Shown here piece after piece: positions 5,771-7,184 of a stretch of 7,184 nt of DNA (the stretch's first letter is position 1; each line of letters opens with the position of its first letter). Source of the stretch: Acidimicrobiia bacterium (lineage in GTDB: Bacteria; Actinomycetota; Acidimicrobiia; IMCC26256; PALSA-555); the NCBI GenBank assembly GCA_017853455.1, contig JAFMJM010000120.1, forward strand, positions 1-7,184. The letters are read 5' to 3'. The notes under the pieces were generated by a model. The model ran no database searches, was not told the DNA's origin, and saw nothing but the letters and a program-made list of their open reading frames with translations. The position numbers and the translations under genes were made by a program.

Positions 5771-6007
5771 TCAGGCCGCGAACGTCGGCGACACGCCGTC
5801 GGCCTCGGCCTTCGCCACGAGGCGGTCGTGCTCGGCGTCGGAGACCGTCTCGGCCTCGTCGATCAGCATGATCGGGATGTCGTCGCGCACCACGTAGCGG
5901 CGGTGGAGCCGGGGGTTGTAGAGCGACTCCTCGTCGGCGAAGTACCAGAGGGGCCCCTTGTCCTCGGGGCAGGCGAGGATCTCGAGCAGCTTGGGGTCCA
6001 GGGCCAC
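5771..6007 (-). CDS. Trm112 / UPF0434-like small protein
   Basis: A 78-residue protein matching the bacterial Trm112-like family: MALDPKLLEILACPEDKGPL at the N-terminus, the middle LYNPRLHRRYVVRDDIPIML (residues 29-48), then a short Ala-rich tail. In eukaryotes and archaea Trm112 is a zinc-binding activator of several methyltransferases; bacterial members are poorly understood. The usual CPxC zinc knuckle is reduced here to CPED with a single cysteine (Cys13), so zinc binding like that of eukaryotic Trm112 is unlikely. The GTG start (6005-6007) has a good GGAG Shine-Dalgarno ending 5 nt upstream (6013-6016). The gene lies 31 nt after manB and 4 nt before the SIS isomerase, a position I recall as conserved in actinobacteria. 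This links it to the mannose operon, although the reason is unknown. Confidence 0.88.
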   Translation of the reverse strand: MALDPKLLEILACPEDKGPLWYFADEESLYNPRLHRRYVVRDDIPIMLIDEAETVSDAEHDRLVAKAEADGVSPTFAA

Positions 6008-6012
6008 GGTTT

Positions 6013-6016
6013 CTCC
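6013..6016 (-). promoter_or_regulatory. Shine-Dalgarno GGAG for the Trm112-like gene
   Basis: On the - strand CTGGAGAAACC directly precedes the GTG at 6007, in the 31-nt gap after the manB stop. It supports GTG as the start. Confidence 0.65.
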
Positions 6017-6038
6017 AGGCGTCGGGGTGGGGCAGAAC

Positions 6039-7184
6039 TTAGTGGTCGTCGCCGCCGACGACGGCGAGGACCTCGGCCGTCCGGTCGGCGCAGGCCTGCG
6101 GATCGGCGGCCTCGACGTTGCAGCGCAGCAGCGGCTCGGTGTTCGACGCCCGGAGGTTGAACCACCAGTCGTCGTACTCGACCGTCAGGCCGTCGAGCCG
6201 GTCCTGGCGGGCGTCGGGAAACGCCGCGGCCACCGCCTCGACGACGGCCGCCGGGTCGGCCACCCGTCGGTTGATCTCCCCCGAGGCCGCGTAGCGCTCG
6301 TAGGGCACCCGGAGCTCCGACAGGGGGACGTCGGCCTTCGACAGCTGCTCGAGCACGATCAGCGCAGCGATGATCCCGGAGTCGGCCCGGAAGTTGTCGC
6401 GGAAGTAGTAGTGCGCGGAGTGCTCGCCGCCGAACACCGCGTCGGTCTCGGCCATCACACCCTTGATGAACGAGTGCCCCACCCGGGTGCGCACCGGGGT
6501 CCCACCCTCCTCGCGGACGATCTCGGGCACGGCCCGCGAGCAGATGCAGTTGTGGACCACGATCCCACCCGGCGAACGCCCGAGCATCGCCTTGGCCAGG
6601 ATCGCCGTGGTCGTGGAGCCCGAGACCGGCACGGCCCGGTCGTCGACGAGGAACACCCGGTCGGCGTCACCGTCGAACGCCAGCCCGACGTCGGCGCCGC
6701 GGGCGAGGACCTCGCCCTGGAGGTCGCGCAGGTTCTCGGGGTTGATCGGATCGGCCGGGTGGTTCGGGAACGTGCCGTCGAGCTCGGCGAAGAGCATCGA
6801 GAGCTCCATGGGGAGTCCAGAGAACACGGCCGGCACGATCAGGCCCCCGACCCCGTTGGCCGTGTCGGCCACCACCCGCAGGGGGCGCAGGGCGTCGAGG
6901 TCGACGAACGACCGGACGTGGGCCACGAAGGCGCCGAGGAGGTCCCGGCGCTCGATCCCGCCCGGCTCGGGGGCCCGCTCGAGCAGACCCTCGGCGACCA
7001 TGGCGTGGAGCTGGCGCAGGCCGGACTCCTCCCCGATCGGCGCGGCGCCGGCGCGACAGAGCTTGATGCCGTTGTACTCGGCCGGGTTGTGGCTGGCGGT
7101 GAACATCGCGGCCGGCGCGGCGAGGCTGCCCGCCGCGAAGTAGACGAGGTCGGTCGACGCCAGGCCCAGGTCGACGACGTCGGC
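6039..7184 (-). CDS. manB: Phosphomannomutase/phosphoglucomutase (5' end outside window)
   Basis: An alpha-D-phosphohexomutase that converts mannose-6-P to mannose-1-P (precursor of GDP-mannose), possibly also acting on glucose phosphates. In the window 381 residues are coded up to a TAA at 6039-6041; the frame stays open to base 7184 (ADVVDLGLASTDLVYF at the edge), so an N-terminal stretch of very roughly 80-100 residues is missing, and the ATG at 7106 is internal. All four family landmarks visible here are intact: the phosphoserine loop TASHNP (Ser codon 7092-7094), the Mg-binding DGDADR (6657-6674), the sugar-specificity loop GGEHSAH (6411-6431), and the C-terminal phosphate-binding RASNTEPLLR (6123-6152). 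It heads the visible operon, 31 nt before the Trm112-like gene. The GEHSAHYYF form of the sugar loop resembles actinobacterial ManB proteins, so phosphomannomutase is preferred; dual specificity is possible. Confidence 0.93.
   Translation of the reverse strand, partial: ADVVDLGLASTDLVYFAAGSLAAPAAMFTASHNPAEYNGIKLCRAGAAPIGEESGLRQLHAMVAEGLLERAPEPGGIERRDLLGAFVAHVRSFVDLDALRPLRVVADTANGVGGLIVPAVFSGLPMELSMLFAELDGTFPNHPADPINPENLRDLQGEVLARGADVGLAFDGDADRVFLVDDRAVPVSGSTTTAILAKAMLGRSPGGIVVHNCICSRAVPEIVREEGGTPVRTRVGHSFIKGVMAETDAVFGGEHSAHYYFRDNFRADSGIIAALIVLEQLSKADVPLSELRVPYERYAASGEINRRVADPAAVVEAVAAAFPDARQDRLDGLTVEYDDWWFNLRASNTEPLLRCNVEAADPQACADRTAEVLAVVGGDDH

Noticed and set aside
4438..5871. 477-codon + strand open frame across the ahcY leader and isomerase
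   Set aside because: Antisense to the isomerase and to the ahcY start; an Arg/Gly-rich shadow.
6045..6062. 7-bp inverted repeat GTCGTCG/CGACGAC at the 3' end of manB as a terminator
   Set aside because: It lies inside the coding sequence, is built from simple GTC/GAC repeats, has no T-tract, and the next gene follows within 31 nt with its own Shine-Dalgarno, so read-through is more likely.
1..7184. Mobile elements, CRISPR arrays, tRNA/rRNA genes, defence or toxin-antitoxin modules
   Set aside because: Reading both strands, I found no transposase or recombinase motifs, no regularly spaced repeats, no tRNA-like cloverleaf and no unexplained gene-sized gaps; every sizeable stretch is accounted for by housekeeping-type genes.

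Overview
The window is very GC-rich (my estimate by eye is about 70% or more), almost gap-free coding DNA. It uses GTG starts often, stops mostly with TGA, and encodes Ala/Arg/Val-rich, Lys-poor proteins. This fits a high-GC actinobacterium. The gene content (a mannose-metabolism block next to adenosylhomocysteinase) and the protein style make Acidimicrobiia or a relative my best guess, but that placement is inference.

Layout. One gene enters from the left on the + strand: the C-terminal part of a galactokinase-type GHMP kinase (1-515). Everything else is on the - strand and converges on it with a single base between stop codons. In transcription order (right to left) the - strand genes are: a phosphomannomutase (manB, 5' end outside the window); a small Trm112/UPF0434-like protein; a two-SIS-domain phosphoglucose/phosphomannose isomerase; a 163-bp gap; adenosylhomocysteinase (ahcY); methylthioribose-1-phosphate isomerase (mtnA); an unassigned class I SAM-dependent methyltransferase; and a two-TM membrane protein with a bacterial PH domain and a C-terminal SHOCT tail. 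Within each block the spacing is tight: 31 nt, 4 nt, then the gap, then 44 nt, an 8-nt overlap, and 14 nt. This suggests two transcription units or sub-operons (manB/Trm112/isomerase, and ahcY/mtnA/methyltransferase/PH-SHOCT), possibly with read-through. No gene-free stretch reaches 300 bp; the longest is 4563-4725.

Function. The right block interconverts fructose-6-P, mannose-6-P and mannose-1-P, which feeds GDP-mannose and cell-envelope glycans. The left block handles by-products of S-adenosylmethionine use: AhcY removes S-adenosylhomocysteine, MtnA acts in 5'-methylthioadenosine salvage, and a SAM-dependent methyltransferase is translationally coupled behind them. As I recall, the order manB - small Trm112-like protein - SIS isomerase (TobH-like) - ... 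- ahcY/sahH is shared with mycobacteria and streptomycetes, so the neighbourhood looks like conserved core metabolism. I found no mobile element, CRISPR array, tRNA, rRNA or defence-type system.

The most unusual non-coding signal is a perfect 12-bp inverted repeat that brackets the GTG start codon of mtnA. Its RNA would form a hairpin with the start codon in the apical stem under a GCGA (GNRA) tetraloop. A second perfect hairpin (10 bp) sits at the convergent galK / PH-SHOCT junction. I see no convincing evidence of a wholly new system.
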